A stretch of 64,000 nucleotides of DNA from an unidentified bacterial endosymbiont. GTDB lineage: Bacteria; Pseudomonadota; Gammaproteobacteria; Enterobacterales; Enterobacteriaceae. The stretch lies in the NCBI RefSeq assembly GCF_918797525.1, contig NZ_OU963893.1:3348001-3412000 (forward strand), in the 5' to 3' direction. Each line of letters begins with the position of its first letter. The stretch's first letter is position 1. Of the stretch, positions 1 through 8,214 are shown in pieces. Under the pieces are notes generated by a model. It had not been told where the DNA came from. It searched no databases and saw only the letters and a list, made by a program, of their open reading frames with translations. A program made the translations under genes and the position numbers.

Positions 1-1274
1 CCAGGATTTCCCGTCTGGGGTTGGCACTCGCATTTGGCGTGACGTTGTCCGCATGCAGCTCAACCCCCCCGGATCAGCAACCTTCTGAGCAGGTGGCACC
101 GGGGACTTCATCTCGCCCGATCCTCTCTGCTGATGAAGCGAAAAACTTTACCCAGGCGCGTTACTTCACGGCGATGGATCCCAACGCTGCACCCTGGACG
201 CCTTCTTCTATTAACCTGCCTAAGCAGCCTGACTTTGTGGTTGGACCGGCAGGCTCGAAGGGCGTAACTCACACTTCTATTCAGGCGGCGGTAGATGCTG
301 CAATCACTAAACACAGCGCTTCTCGTCAGTTCATCGCCATTCTGCCGGGCGAATATGAAGGGACCGTTTACGTGCCGGCTGCACCGGGCAGCATTACGCT
401 GTATGGTCTGGGCGAAAAAGCTATCGACGTGAAAATCGGTCTGGCGATTGATTCCGAACTCGATAGCACCACCTGGCGTCACCTGGTGAATCCAGCGGGT
501 AAATACATGCCGGGTAAACCTGCCTGGTATATGTTTGATAGCTGTCAGAGCAAGCGTACCGCGACCACTGGCGTGATGTGCTCGGCAGTATTGTGGTCTC
601 AGAATAATGGTCTGCAACTGCAGAACCTGACCATTCAGAACACCGTGGGGGACAGCGTTGACGCGGGCAACCATCAGGCCGTAGCGCTGCGCAGCGATGG
701 CGATAAAGTGCAACTCAACAATGTGAATATTTTGGGCCGTCAGAATACCTTCTTCGTCACCAACAGTGGTGTGCAGAACACCCTGCAAAATAACCGCCTG
801 ACACGTACACTGGTCACCAACAGCTATGTTGAAGGTGACGTGGACCTGGTGTCCGGACGTGGCGCGGTGGTGTTCGATAATACCGAATTCCGCGTGGTGA
901 ACTCACGTACTCAGCAGGAAGGCTATGTGTTTGCGCCGGCAACCCAGTCTAACCTGTTCTACGGCTTCCTCGCCGTTAACAGCCGCTTCAACGCATACGG
1001 TAACGGCGTGGCGCAGCTCGGTCGTGCTCTGGATGTGGATTCTGCTACCAACGGCCAGGTGGTGATCCGCGATAGCGTGATTAACGAAGGTTTTAATACG
1101 GCAAAACCGTGGGCGGATGCCGCTATCTCCAAACGTCCGTTCTCGGGTAATACCGGTGCGGTGGATGATAAAGGCAACGTGCTGCGTAACCTGAACGATG
1201 CTAACTTCAACCGCATGTGGGAATTCAACAACCGCGGTCTGGGAAGCAGAGTGGTTGCTGAACCGAAGCAGTAA
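1..1274 (+). CDS. ybhC: YbhC, CE8 pectinesterase-like outer-membrane lipoprotein (5' end outside window)
   Basis: The reading frame is open from the window edge, so the true start and first signal-peptide residues lie upstream. The visible part runs from the end of the signal peptide through a lipobox (LSAC, followed by SS) into a right-handed parallel beta-helix of the carbohydrate esterase 8 (pectin methylesterase) fold. About 417 residues plus a few before them are visible, against 427 in E. coli YbhC, so little is missing. The E. coli protein is an outer-membrane lipoprotein without demonstrated pectin esterase activity; true substrate unknown. The helix core is well preserved (for example the FFVTNSGVQN and VFDNTEFRVVNSRTQQE stretches). 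A G/C-rich hairpin follows the stop. Confidence 0.93.
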   Translation, partial: RISRLGLALAFGVTLSACSSTPPDQQPSEQVAPGTSSRPILSADEAKNFTQARYFTAMDPNAAPWTPSSINLPKQPDFVVGPAGSKGVTHTSIQAAVDAAITKHSASRQFIAILPGEYEGTVYVPAAPGSITLYGLGEKAIDVKIGLAIDSELDSTTWRHLVNPAGKYMPGKPAWYMFDSCQSKRTATTGVMCSAVLWSQNNGLQLQNLTIQNTVGDSVDAGNHQAVALRSDGDKVQLNNVNILGRQNTFFVTNSGVQNTLQNNRLTRTLVTNSYVEGDVDLVSGRGAVVFDNTEFRVVNSRTQQEGYVFAPATQSNLFYGFLAVNSRFNAYGNGVAQLGRALDVDSATNGQVVIRDSVINEGFNTAKPWADAAISKRPFSGNTGAVDDKGNVLRNLNDANFNRMWEFNNRGLGSRVVAEPKQ

Positions 1275-1285
1275 GTGATGCGTAT

Positions 1286-1310
1286 AAGGGGGGGCGTCAA
1301 TCCCCCTTTT
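1286..1310 (+). terminator. Rho-independent terminator after ybhC
   Basis: AAGGGGG pairs with CCCCCTT around a 9-nt loop and is followed by T residues, 11 bases after the ybhC stop codon. Confidence 0.7.
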
Positions 1311-1345
1311 ACTGCGACTGATTACGGGAAGCTGAATATACGCTT

Positions 1346-1933
1346 CTAAGCGGTTTTAAAAACCGTCTGATTGTTTTTTGGGATATCGTAGTCGGTGGAA
1401 ATTACCTGTTTTCGAGGAATATCGTAATCGGATGGAATTGTCTGTTCTATCGTAAATGCAGCGTTTTGATTGCCTTCCGGGTGAGTATTCCAATCGGACG
1501 GCGTTGTACTTACCTGAGATTGTAATCGCTGTAGACGCCATTGCTCAAACTCTTCAAATGGAACGAGATCCGTATCATCGTCATCTAAAGCGTTAACGCT
1601 GGCGGTTAAGGATGTCTTAATATCAGAGGTGCCAGGAGATGAGCTCTCATTCCTGAACACACTCTCATCAAAGTGAACTTTTTTCTTCGATCCTCCCAAT
1701 GAATCCATGAGTTTTTTGTACCGGGAATATTCGTTAGCGCTCATTCTTAATTTGGGATGCAAACACGAAACTCGCGGCTTAATGTCCGGGGGTTTAAGGT
1801 TCGTACGGGTTGCGACGTATCCGCTTGATGTATGAATACCTTGCGTTGAATGCGTTGAGTTGAATGACGTATCAACGGAGGAATCAATGCTTGAGGTTGA
1901 ATGGCATAAACATGCGTTGATATTTAAAGGCAT
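1346..1933 (-). CDS. Orphan 195-aa hypothetical protein with paired YDIP motifs
   Basis: Not recognised. A strong ribosome site (AGGAGG) lies 5-6 bases before the ATG, so translation is plausible. There is no membrane segment and no classical signal peptide. The N-terminal ~55 residues are rich in Ser, Thr and Asn. A basic patch GGSKKKVHFDE lies near residue 80, an acidic run DDDDTD near 120, and a Glu/Gln/Arg-rich segment follows (EEFEQWRLQRLQSQ). The tail holds three related units: SDWNTHP (146-152), SDYDIP (168-173) and TDYDIP (180-185). The two Tyr-Asp-Ile-Pro units are spaced exactly 12 residues apart. Base composition is more AT-rich than the neighbours, and the gene sits where E. coli carries ybhDHIJ and other enterics carry hut genes, which suggests an acquired gene. 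A disordered secreted or effector-like protein is one guess; no secretion genes are in the window. Confidence 0.6.
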   Translation of the reverse strand: MPLNINACLCHSTSSIDSSVDTSFNSTHSTQGIHTSSGYVATRTNLKPPDIKPRVSCLHPKLRMSANEYSRYKKLMDSLGGSKKKVHFDESVFRNESSSPGTSDIKTSLTASVNALDDDDTDLVPFEEFEQWRLQRLQSQVSTTPSDWNTHPEGNQNAAFTIEQTIPSDYDIPRKQVISTDYDIPKNNQTVFKTA

Positions 1934-2222
1934 GAACCCTCCTGATAATACTCTTTATCAATGTAGGTGAAATAATAACAAGGAACAGCGTTCATCATAT
2001 GACTGGTTACTCTTTAATAAGGCAAAGGGAGCGACTCTTTTTCCACCCTGCCTGTGGAAAATCCGCATAAAAAAGTTAAAGGGAAATGAGGAATATAAAA
2101 ACAGAAATTAAAGTAGAGTGACTGACCAGATGATGAGTCCTTTCTTTACAGATAGTTCACAGTGCCTTCGGCCACCATTATTATGACTGCGGTAGTTTCT
2201 CTTCGATGTGCCCATCGGGCAT
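1934..2222. other. AT-rich intergenic region upstream of the orphan gene
   Basis: No gene is supported here. It would hold the promoter of the orphan minus-strand gene and the downstream end of pgl. A short inverted repeat (GCCC-ATC-GGGC) at about 2212-2221 sits just before the pgl terminator. Confidence 0.5.
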
Positions 2223-2250
2223 AAAAAACCTCGCATTTGCGAGGTTTTTT
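2223..2250 (-). terminator. Terminator of pgl (potentially bidirectional)
   Basis: Perfect 12-bp stem AAAAAACCTCGC / GCGAGGTTTTTT with a 4-nt ATTT loop, eight bases beyond the pgl stop. T-tracts on both strands make it symmetric. Confidence 0.88.
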
Positions 2251-2257
2251 GAACCAC

Positions 2258-3253
2258 TTAATGCGCGTTAACTACCACCCACATTGGCCCCTGACCTACG
2301 GCATAACGCCCTTTCTCTTCCAGCAGACCCTGCTCGCCGTGAATTTCGTACAGCGCAATGTGGTGGGATTTTTGCCCGGCCGCAATCAGGTATTTACCGC
2401 TGTGATCGATATTAAAGCCACGCGGCTGGGTTTCTGTCGGCTGGAAGCCTTCAATCGCCAGCACACTGCCGTCTTCCGAGACGCTAAAGATGGTGATCAG
2501 GCTTGAGGTGCGGTCACAGGCATACAGGTGACGACCATCCGGCGTGAGGTGAATATCCGCAGCCCAACGGGTGTCGGAGAAATCAGACGGCATCATATCC
2601 AGCGTCTGCACACACTCAACCTTACCGTTAGGATCGTTCAGTTCCCACACGTCGACAGAACTGTTCAGCTCGTTAACCACGTAGGCATATTGCTGGTTTG
2701 GATGGAAGACCATATGACGCGGGCCAGCCCCCTCTACGGTGGTCACCTCGGCAGGCGTCTGCGCCACCAAATGACCCTCATCGCTCAGGGTAAACAGGCA
2801 GATACGATCCTGCTTCAATGCGGGCACCCACAGCGTGCGGTTGTCCGGCGAGATATTGGCAGAGTGGCATCCTTCCAGACCCTCGACGACATCCACGGTT
2901 TCAACCGGAATACCGTCTTGTAGACGCATTACGCTAACACAGCCTGCGTTATAAGAGCCGCTGAAGATAAAGACGCCTTTGCGATCGGTCGAGATATGGG
3001 TTGGGCTTCCCGGCAATGGCGCTGCTGCGGTGTAGGTCAGCGCACCGTCATCCGGCGAGATGCGGTAGGCCAGCACGCGAAATTCCGGGCGAACGCCAAC
3101 ATACAGAAAACGTTTATCCGGGCTGATGACCATCGGCTGCACCTGTCCCGGCACATCCACTACCTGAACCAGCGTGAGTGTACCTTCGGTATTTAAACGC
3201 CAGACGTGGATCTGCTGGCTTTCAGGGCTGGCGGTATAAACGGTTTGTTTCAT
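2258..3253 (-). CDS. pgl: 6-phosphogluconolactonase
   Basis: This cytosolic enzyme hydrolyses 6-phosphoglucono-delta-lactone to 6-phosphogluconate in the oxidative pentose phosphate pathway. At 331 residues it matches E. coli Pgl (formerly YbhE), the seven-bladed beta-propeller type unrelated to the eukaryotic/NagB-like lactonase. Repeated blade motifs such as [22 protein letters not shown] and [11 protein letters not shown] are evenly spaced along the chain. It is monocistronic, divergent from ybhA, and ends in a strong terminator. The start MKQTVY matches the family start. Confidence 0.96.
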   Translation of the reverse strand: MKQTVYTASPESQQIHVWRLNTEGTLTLVQVVDVPGQVQPMVISPDKRFLYVGVRPEFRVLAYRISPDDGALTYTAAAPLPGSPTHISTDRKGVFIFSGSYNAGCVSVMRLQDGIPVETVDVVEGLEGCHSANISPDNRTLWVPALKQDRICLFTLSDEGHLVAQTPAEVTTVEGAGPRHMVFHPNQQYAYVVNELNSSVDVWELNDPNGKVECVQTLDMMPSDFSDTRWAADIHLTPDGRHLYACDRTSSLITIFSVSEDGSVLAIEGFQPTETQPRGFNIDHSGKYLIAAGQKSHHIALYEIHGEQGLLEEKGRYAVGQGPMWVVVNAH

Positions 3254-3390
3254 GAATACTCACTCCTCACTGCACATGTACATAGTTAACGTTTAACGAT
3301 GAATGCTGAATTGTCGACGGGTGGTTTGAAGCATTCGCCTCCCGGTGTACTATCGAAAAAACGCTCTACCTAAATCAGGTGAATCACTAT

Positions 3391-4233
3391 ATGGACTATC
3401 AGGTAATCGCCCTTGATCTCGACGGTACTTTATTGACGCCAGAAAAAACTATTTTATCCGCATCATTATCTGCCCTTCAGAATGCGCGTAAAGCTGGGGC
3501 GAAGGTTGTCATCGTTACCGGTCGGCACTTTGTCGCCATTCATCCTTTTTATCAGGCATTAGGACTTAATACACCCGCTATATGTTGCAATGGTGCTTTA
3601 TTGTACGATTACACCGAAAAAAGGGTCATTGCCTCAGACCCGTTACGACCAGAACAAGCGACACAATTAGTTAACTTACTTGATAGTGACAATGTCCATA
3701 GTCTGATGTATGCCGACGATGCCATGTTTTATCAGGAACCCTCGGGGCATATTACCCGTACAGAGAATTGGGCTAAGTCTCTCCCTGAATCCCAACGGCC
3801 AATTTTCAAACAAGTTCCCTCTCTTCGTGAAGCATCACAGCATGTTAATGCTATCTGGAAATTTGCCCTCACCGGCTCTGATACTGAAAAACTACAGCGC
3901 TTTGCTCAGATCGTCGAACGTGAGCTTGGGCTTGCGTGTGAATGGTCCTGGCATGACCAGGTAGATATAGCCCAAGCCGGAAACAGTAAGGGTAAACGCC
4001 TGGCACAGTGGGTTCAGACGCAAGGTTTATCTATGAGCCAGGTTATAGCCTTTGGTGATAATTTCAACGATCTAAGTATGTTGAAGCATGCTGGCCTGGG
4101 TGTTGCTATGGGTAACGCTGTTGATGAAGTCAAAGCCTGCGCTGATTTGGTAATAGGTAACAATACAGAAGCTGGAATAGCGGATGTCGTAAACCAGTAC
4201 TTTGAACAAGTTCCGACAACAGAATGTCTGTAA
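3391..4233 (+). CDS. ybhA: HAD-superfamily Cof-type sugar phosphatase YbhA
   Basis: The E. coli homologue dephosphorylates pyridoxal 5'-phosphate and sugar phosphates including fructose-1,6-bisphosphate. HAD motif I (LDLDGTLL) is at residues 7-14, motif II in VIVTGRH near residue 45, and motifs III/IV in NSKGKRL and AFGDNFNDLSML. The ATG at 3391 is chosen because AGGTGA lies 8 bases before it; an upstream GTG at 3379 overlaps that ribosome site. The protein is 280 residues, about eight longer than E. coli at the C terminus. Identity to E. coli looks clearly lower than for the flanking genes, and the codons are more AT-rich (many tta, att, tat), suggesting replacement by a divergent allele. 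Confidence 0.92.
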   Translation: MDYQVIALDLDGTLLTPEKTILSASLSALQNARKAGAKVVIVTGRHFVAIHPFYQALGLNTPAICCNGALLYDYTEKRVIASDPLRPEQATQLVNLLDSDNVHSLMYADDAMFYQEPSGHITRTENWAKSLPESQRPIFKQVPSLREASQHVNAIWKFALTGSDTEKLQRFAQIVERELGLACEWSWHDQVDIAQAGNSKGKRLAQWVQTQGLSMSQVIAFGDNFNDLSMLKHAGLGVAMGNAVDEVKACADLVIGNNTEAGIADVVNQYFEQVPTTECL

Positions 4234-4380
4234 CTAAAGGGGATTTCGCCTTTAGAGCAAAGGTACGTTGAATCTTATTGCGATTGTTGACAGAGGGGTT
4301 TTGCTTACGTTGTTGAGTCTCAGGATGGGTCAATGCCCCCCTGACAGTATCACGCAGGACATTTATCCCCACTGCTGCAA

Positions 4381-5439
4381 TCAGGTGGTGATCGAGACGC
4401 TCTTGATTTGCGCATAGAGCCACAGGCCAGGCTTTATCCCTAGCTCGTCTCTGGCCCACGGGCTAATGCGCGCCCAGAGCGTTTTACTGCCCACCTCGAG
4501 CTTTACTTCGACCTGGCCGTGATCATCAAAACACGCCGCCACTTTGGCGCGCAGTATATTTCGGATGCTGGTTTGCAGCGGGGGATGAAGTACCAGTGAA
4601 ACATCCGACGCCTGAATGCGGATCCGCAGCGCAGACTGCAGCGGCTTGTCAATCTTATTAACCCACAGGTGCTGATCACCCAGCGCCAGCGCAGTCATGG
4701 CGTAATGCGGATGGTGTTCCAGCACGCTGACCTTCAGAATACTGCTCTGCTGCTCCTTCGGCAGCCAGGGGTGCATCACGCTGCTGCCCCATACCTCCTC
4801 CAGAGCGCCAAACGCTTTCACCTTGCCCGCCTCCAGCACCAGCACTTTATCTGCCAGATGCAGAATTTCGTCCAGCGAGTGGCTGACGTACAGCATGGGA
4901 ATATTGATTTCACGCGCCAGACGCTGCAGATACGGTAACAATTCACGCTTGCGTGGAATATCAAGCGACGCCAGCGGCTCGTCGAGTAATAGCAGTTCCG
5001 GTGCGGTCAACAGCGCACGCCCTATCGCCACACGCTGTTTCTCGCCACCAGAGAGCGAGGAAGGCAGCCTGTCCAGCAATGGCCCGATGCCCAACAGCGC
5101 CACCAGCTTATCGAATTGTACGGCCATACTTTTCGCCATGCCGTAGCGCAGATTTCCGCGCACGCTGTAGTGCGGAAACAGCCTTGCATCCTGAAACACG
5201 TAACCGATACGGCGTTTCTCTGGGGACAGGTAAATCTTGTTTTCGACGTCATGTAACACGCGGTTATTTAAAACAATTCGCCCTGACTGCGGGTGCGTCA
5301 GACCGCTAATAGCATTAATCAGCGACGTTTTACCCGCCCCGGACACCCCAAAAATGGCGGTTATGCCGCTAGCGGGTAGCGTTTCGTTAAGCGTCAGGCA
5401 GTGGTTTCCCAGCGTCTGGGTGAAATGAAGTTCCAGCAT
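4381..5439 (-). CDS. modC: Molybdate ABC transporter ATP-binding protein
   Basis: ATPase of the ModABC molybdate importer, on the cytoplasmic face of the inner membrane. Walker A GVSGAGKT is at residues 31-38, signature LSGGEKQR at 129-136, and Walker B LLLDEP near 150-155. A C-terminal Mop-like molybdate-binding domain covers roughly 290-352. The start at 5439 (MLELHF) gives 352 residues, the family length; the longer open frame upstream lies inside modB. It follows the modB stop by two bases, so expression is coupled. It converges on ybhA with only 147 bp and no clear terminator between them. Confidence 0.97.
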   Translation of the reverse strand: MLELHFTQTLGNHCLTLNETLPASGITAIFGVSGAGKTSLINAISGLTHPQSGRIVLNNRVLHDVENKIYLSPEKRRIGYVFQDARLFPHYSVRGNLRYGMAKSMAVQFDKLVALLGIGPLLDRLPSSLSGGEKQRVAIGRALLTAPELLLLDEPLASLDIPRKRELLPYLQRLAREINIPMLYVSHSLDEILHLADKVLVLEAGKVKAFGALEEVWGSSVMHPWLPKEQQSSILKVSVLEHHPHYAMTALALGDQHLWVNKIDKPLQSALRIRIQASDVSLVLHPPLQTSIRNILRAKVAACFDDHGQVEVKLEVGSKTLWARISPWARDELGIKPGLWLYAQIKSVSITT

Positions 5440-5441
5440 AG

Positions 5442-6131
5442 TTATTTCCCCATCCGCTCGCGGCAAATACGCGCCAGCCATTCCGACACCAGCAGCGAGG
5501 CCAGCGCCAGCACAATTGAGATGATGCACAACCGCGCCGCCGCACTTTCACCGCCCGGAGTCTGAATAAGGGTGTACATCGCCGACGGAAGGGTTCGCGT
5601 CTCACCAGGGATGTTAGACACAAAGGTGATGGTCGCCCCGAACTCACCAAGCGAACGGGCAAATGCCAGCACAGTGCCGACGATAATACCCGGCAGCGTA
5701 AGGGGAAGCGTAATGGTGAAAAAGACGCGCCAGCGTCCGGCCCCCAGGGTACGGGCCGCCTGTTCTAGCTTGATGTCAACGCCTTCCAGCGCCAGGCGGA
5801 TTGCCCGCACCATCAGCGGAAATGACATCACCGCGGCCGCCAGTACCGCACCACGCCAGCTGAAGGCAAACGTCAGTCCGAACCAATCGTATAGCCATGA
5901 GCCGATAAAACCACGACGACCCATTGCTATTAACAGCAGATAACCGACCACCACGGGCGGCAGAACCAGAGGAAGATGAAGAACGCTGTCCAGAAGGGCT
6001 TTGCCCGGAAACTTACAGCGAACCAATAACCAGGCAAAGAAGATCCCAAAGGGCAAACTCAGCGCAACCGCCAGGGAAGAGACTTTAAGGCTCAGCAGCA
6101 CGGCCTGCCATTCAGGATCGGTCAATATCAT
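5442..6131 (-). CDS. modB: Molybdate ABC transporter permease
   Basis: Integral inner-membrane subunit of ModABC, 229 residues with about five hydrophobic segments. The cytoplasmic coupling loop (EAA motif) is visible as [16 protein letters not shown] followed by TLPLTLPGI, which docks on the ModC ATPase. The ATG at 6131 shares one base with the modA stop (TAATG), indicating translational coupling within modABC. Confidence 0.97.
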   Translation of the reverse strand: MILTDPEWQAVLLSLKVSSLAVALSLPFGIFFAWLLVRCKFPGKALLDSVLHLPLVLPPVVVGYLLLIAMGRRGFIGSWLYDWFGLTFAFSWRGAVLAAAVMSFPLMVRAIRLALEGVDIKLEQAARTLGAGRWRVFFTITLPLTLPGIIVGTVLAFARSLGEFGATITFVSNIPGETRTLPSAMYTLIQTPGGESAAARLCIISIVLALASLLVSEWLARICRERMGK

Positions 6132-6904
6132 TAGTGAGTCGTGAATCCGTAACGTTTAAAGATTGCCGACGCTTCTGGTCCCTTCAAATAGTCATAGAAG
6201 GCCGTGACGGTCGCATTTTTATGTCCATTCACCATCGCAACAGGATATTCCACTTTCTTATGGGTCTCTTCCGGGAAGGTCCCCACCACTTTGACACCCT
6301 TGCTGGCAACGGCATCAGAGCCGTAAACAATACCCAGCGGCGCTTCATTACGTTCCACCAGCGCCAGAGCGCCGCGGACATCTTCAGCCGGCGCCAGTTT
6401 TGGCGATAAGGTTTCCCACGCGCCCAGTTTCTGCAACGCTTCTTTGGCGTAAATTCCGGCCGGGACGTGGTCAGGATCGCCCACCGCCAGACGTCCACCG
6501 TTTAACAGGCGCGTCCAGTTGGTCTCTTTATTGATGGTCATAGCACCCTGGGCGCTGCTTTTTGGCGCAACGACAACAAGGCTATTGCCCAGCAGCGTTT
6601 CGCGGGTTGATGCCTCTATCGATTGCTTCTCAACCGCGTAATCCATCCACTTCTGATCGGCAGAAATAAAGAGATCGGCCGGTGCGCCCGCTTCAATCTG
6701 GCGCGCCAGCGTTGAAGAGGACGCAAACGAGGAGACGACCTCGACGTTGTGCTCTTTTTTGTATTCCGCAGCAATATCCTGCATCGCATTGGTCAGAGAT
6801 GCTGCCGCAAAGACCGTGATTTTGCCTTCACCAGCCAGCGCGTGTCCGGTGAGTGAAAGCGTTAATGTTGCCCCTGCGAACAGGCGTGCCCATCTACGTG
6901 TCAT
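6131..6904 (-). CDS. modA: Periplasmic molybdate-binding protein
   Basis: Captures molybdate/tungstate in the periplasm and delivers it to ModBC. A Sec signal peptide ends at ALA before GEGKITVF. The mature protein has class II binding-protein hallmarks, including FAAASL near the start, FASSSTLARQI, and the late YGSDAV segment with the binding tyrosine. The start at 6904 (MTRRWARL) gives 257 residues as in E. coli; an upstream in-frame ATG lies inside the ModE operator and is unlikely. It is the first gene of modABC, controlled by the palindrome just upstream. Confidence 0.97.
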   Translation of the reverse strand: MTRRWARLFAGATLTLSLTGHALAGEGKITVFAAASLTNAMQDIAAEYKKEHNVEVVSSFASSSTLARQIEAGAPADLFISADQKWMDYAVEKQSIEASTRETLLGNSLVVVAPKSSAQGAMTINKETNWTRLLNGGRLAVGDPDHVPAGIYAKEALQKLGAWETLSPKLAPAEDVRGALALVERNEAPLGIVYGSDAVASKGVKVVGTFPEETHKKVEYPVAMVNGHKNATVTAFYDYLKGPEASAIFKRYGFTTH

Positions 6905-6922
6905 CTGTAACTCCTTAGGGAT

Positions 6923-6946
6923 CGTTATATAAAAATAAATATAACG
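6923..6946 (-). promoter_or_regulatory. ModE operator of modABC
   Basis: Perfect inverted repeat CGTTATAT and ATATAACG separated by 8 bp, 19 bases before the modA start. It matches the known ModE operator shape, at which ModE-molybdate represses modABC. Confidence 0.88.
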
Positions 6947-7046
6947 AAACATACAGGGATATCCTAGCGATTAATCGTACTGATTGATGAGTAAAGCATA
7001 TTGCTGTCAGGAATAATATCGGCGAGGAAGAGTTTAACTTGAGAGC

Positions 7047-7074
7047 AAAACGCCCGGGCTAGCCGGGCGTTTTG
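7047..7074 (-). terminator. Terminator of acrZ (symmetric hairpin)
   Basis: Stem AAAACGCCCGG / CCGGGCGTTTT around CTAG, seven bases past the acrZ stop, with T-tracts on both strands. Confidence 0.85.
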
Positions 7075-7081
7075 TAGGGAA

Positions 7082-7231
7082 TCATTGCTGCTTTTTAGGC
7101 TGGTCTCGGTGACCGATGTTCGAAAAGACGTTGAACACTTCACCCAAGCCATAGATGGCACCGAGGATGATAGCCATCACTACTGGTACCATGATTACTG
7201 CGAATACCAGACTTTTCAACAACTCTAACAT
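7082..7231 (-). CDS. acrZ: AcrZ, small accessory protein of the AcrAB-TolC efflux pump
   Basis: A 49-residue inner-membrane protein that binds AcrB and broadens or strengthens export of some drugs in E. coli. The sequence begins [18 protein letters not shown], a single hydrophobic helix with the helix-bending proline, and continues [16 protein letters not shown] before a short polar tail ending PKKQQ. It is nearly identical to E. coli AcrZ (YbhT) through the membrane part. It lies between modABC and the divergent modEF pair, as in E. coli, and has its own terminator. Confidence 0.95.
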   Translation of the reverse strand: MLELLKSLVFAVIMVPVVMAIILGAIYGLGEVFNVFSNIGHRDQPKKQQ

Positions 7232-7358
7232 GGTTTTCTCCAGTTAATGTGAACAGCTTATTCTACCCTTTCAAGTGAGAAAAACATCCCCTTTTGTGCG
7301 GTGTGCTTTGCGCACTGGGCCATATGGGTCACAATATCTCTTTTGCCAGGACACCGTT

Positions 7359-8147
7359 ATGCAGGCCGAAATTCTCCTCACATTACGACTTCAGCAGAAG
7401 CTTTTTGCCGATCCCCGACGTATCGCCCTGCTTAAACAAATAGAACAAACCGGTTCAATTAGCCAGGGGGCGAAAAACGCGGGCATCAGTTATAAAAGCG
7501 CGTGGGATGCCATCAACGAAATGAATACCCTGAGTGAGCAGACGCTGGTCGATCGAGCAACGGGCGGTAAAGGCGGCGGCGGAGCGGTGCTTACCCGCTA
7601 TGGCCAACGCCTGATCCAGCTTTACGACCTGCTGGCTCACATCCAGCAAAAAGCGTTTAACGTGTTAAGTGACGACGACAACCTTCCGCTGGACAGTCTG
7701 TTAGCCGCCATCTCCCGCTTTTCGTTACAGACCAGCGCGCGTAATCAATGGTTTGGTACCGTGACAGCACGCGGTAACTCGCAGGTACAGCAGCATATCG
7801 ACATCCTGCTTGCCGACGGCAGCACTCGCCTGAAAGCGGCCATCACGGCACAGAGCGGGCTGCGGCTTGGGCTGGACGAAGGTAAAGAGGTGCTGGTGTT
7901 AGTAAAGGCCCCGTGGGTAAGTATCGCCACCCGTCCCGAGCATGCTCAGGATGCAGATAACCAGCTTCACGGCGTCATCAGCCACATTGAACGCGGTGAA
8001 GAACAGTGCGAAGTACTGATGACGCTGCCAGACGGGCAAATGCTGTGCGCGACCATTCCGGCAGTCGAGGCGGTTGAATTAGAGGAAGGTGCTGTCGTTA
8101 CCGCATATTTCAACGCAGACCGGGTGATTATCGCCACATTATGCTGA
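7359..8147 (+). CDS. modE: Molybdate-responsive transcriptional regulator ModE
   Basis: Dimeric DNA-binding protein that represses modABC and activates molybdoenzyme genes when molybdate is bound. The N-terminal winged helix contains SISQGAKNAGISYKSAWDAI (recognition region near residues 30-50) and a glycine-rich GGKGGGGA wing. Two C-terminal Mop domains carry SARNQWFGTV and the second LPDGQMLCATIP repeat. The start at 7359 (MQAEILL) gives 262 residues, equal to E. coli; the longer frame upstream is not needed. modF follows 67 bp downstream. Confidence 0.96.
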   Translation: MQAEILLTLRLQQKLFADPRRIALLKQIEQTGSISQGAKNAGISYKSAWDAINEMNTLSEQTLVDRATGGKGGGGAVLTRYGQRLIQLYDLLAHIQQKAFNVLSDDDNLPLDSLLAAISRFSLQTSARNQWFGTVTARGNSQVQQHIDILLADGSTRLKAAITAQSGLRLGLDEGKEVLVLVKAPWVSIATRPEHAQDADNQLHGVISHIERGEEQCEVLMTLPDGQMLCATIPAVEAVELEEGAVVTAYFNADRVIIATLC

Positions 8148-8214
8148 GCACATTGACAAGCACGTCGACAGTGCGTATCCCTGACATCCATTGCTGCAAA
8201 AAATGGGATACGTC

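Noticed and set aside
4130..4459. Minus-strand 109-codon frame with a stretch faintly like the end of a transposase
   Set aside because: It overlaps the ends of ybhA and modC, the resemblance could not be tied to a named family, and no inverted repeats or target duplication were found.
6964..7161. 65-codon minus-strand frame
   Set aside because: Overlaps acrZ in another frame and crosses its terminator.
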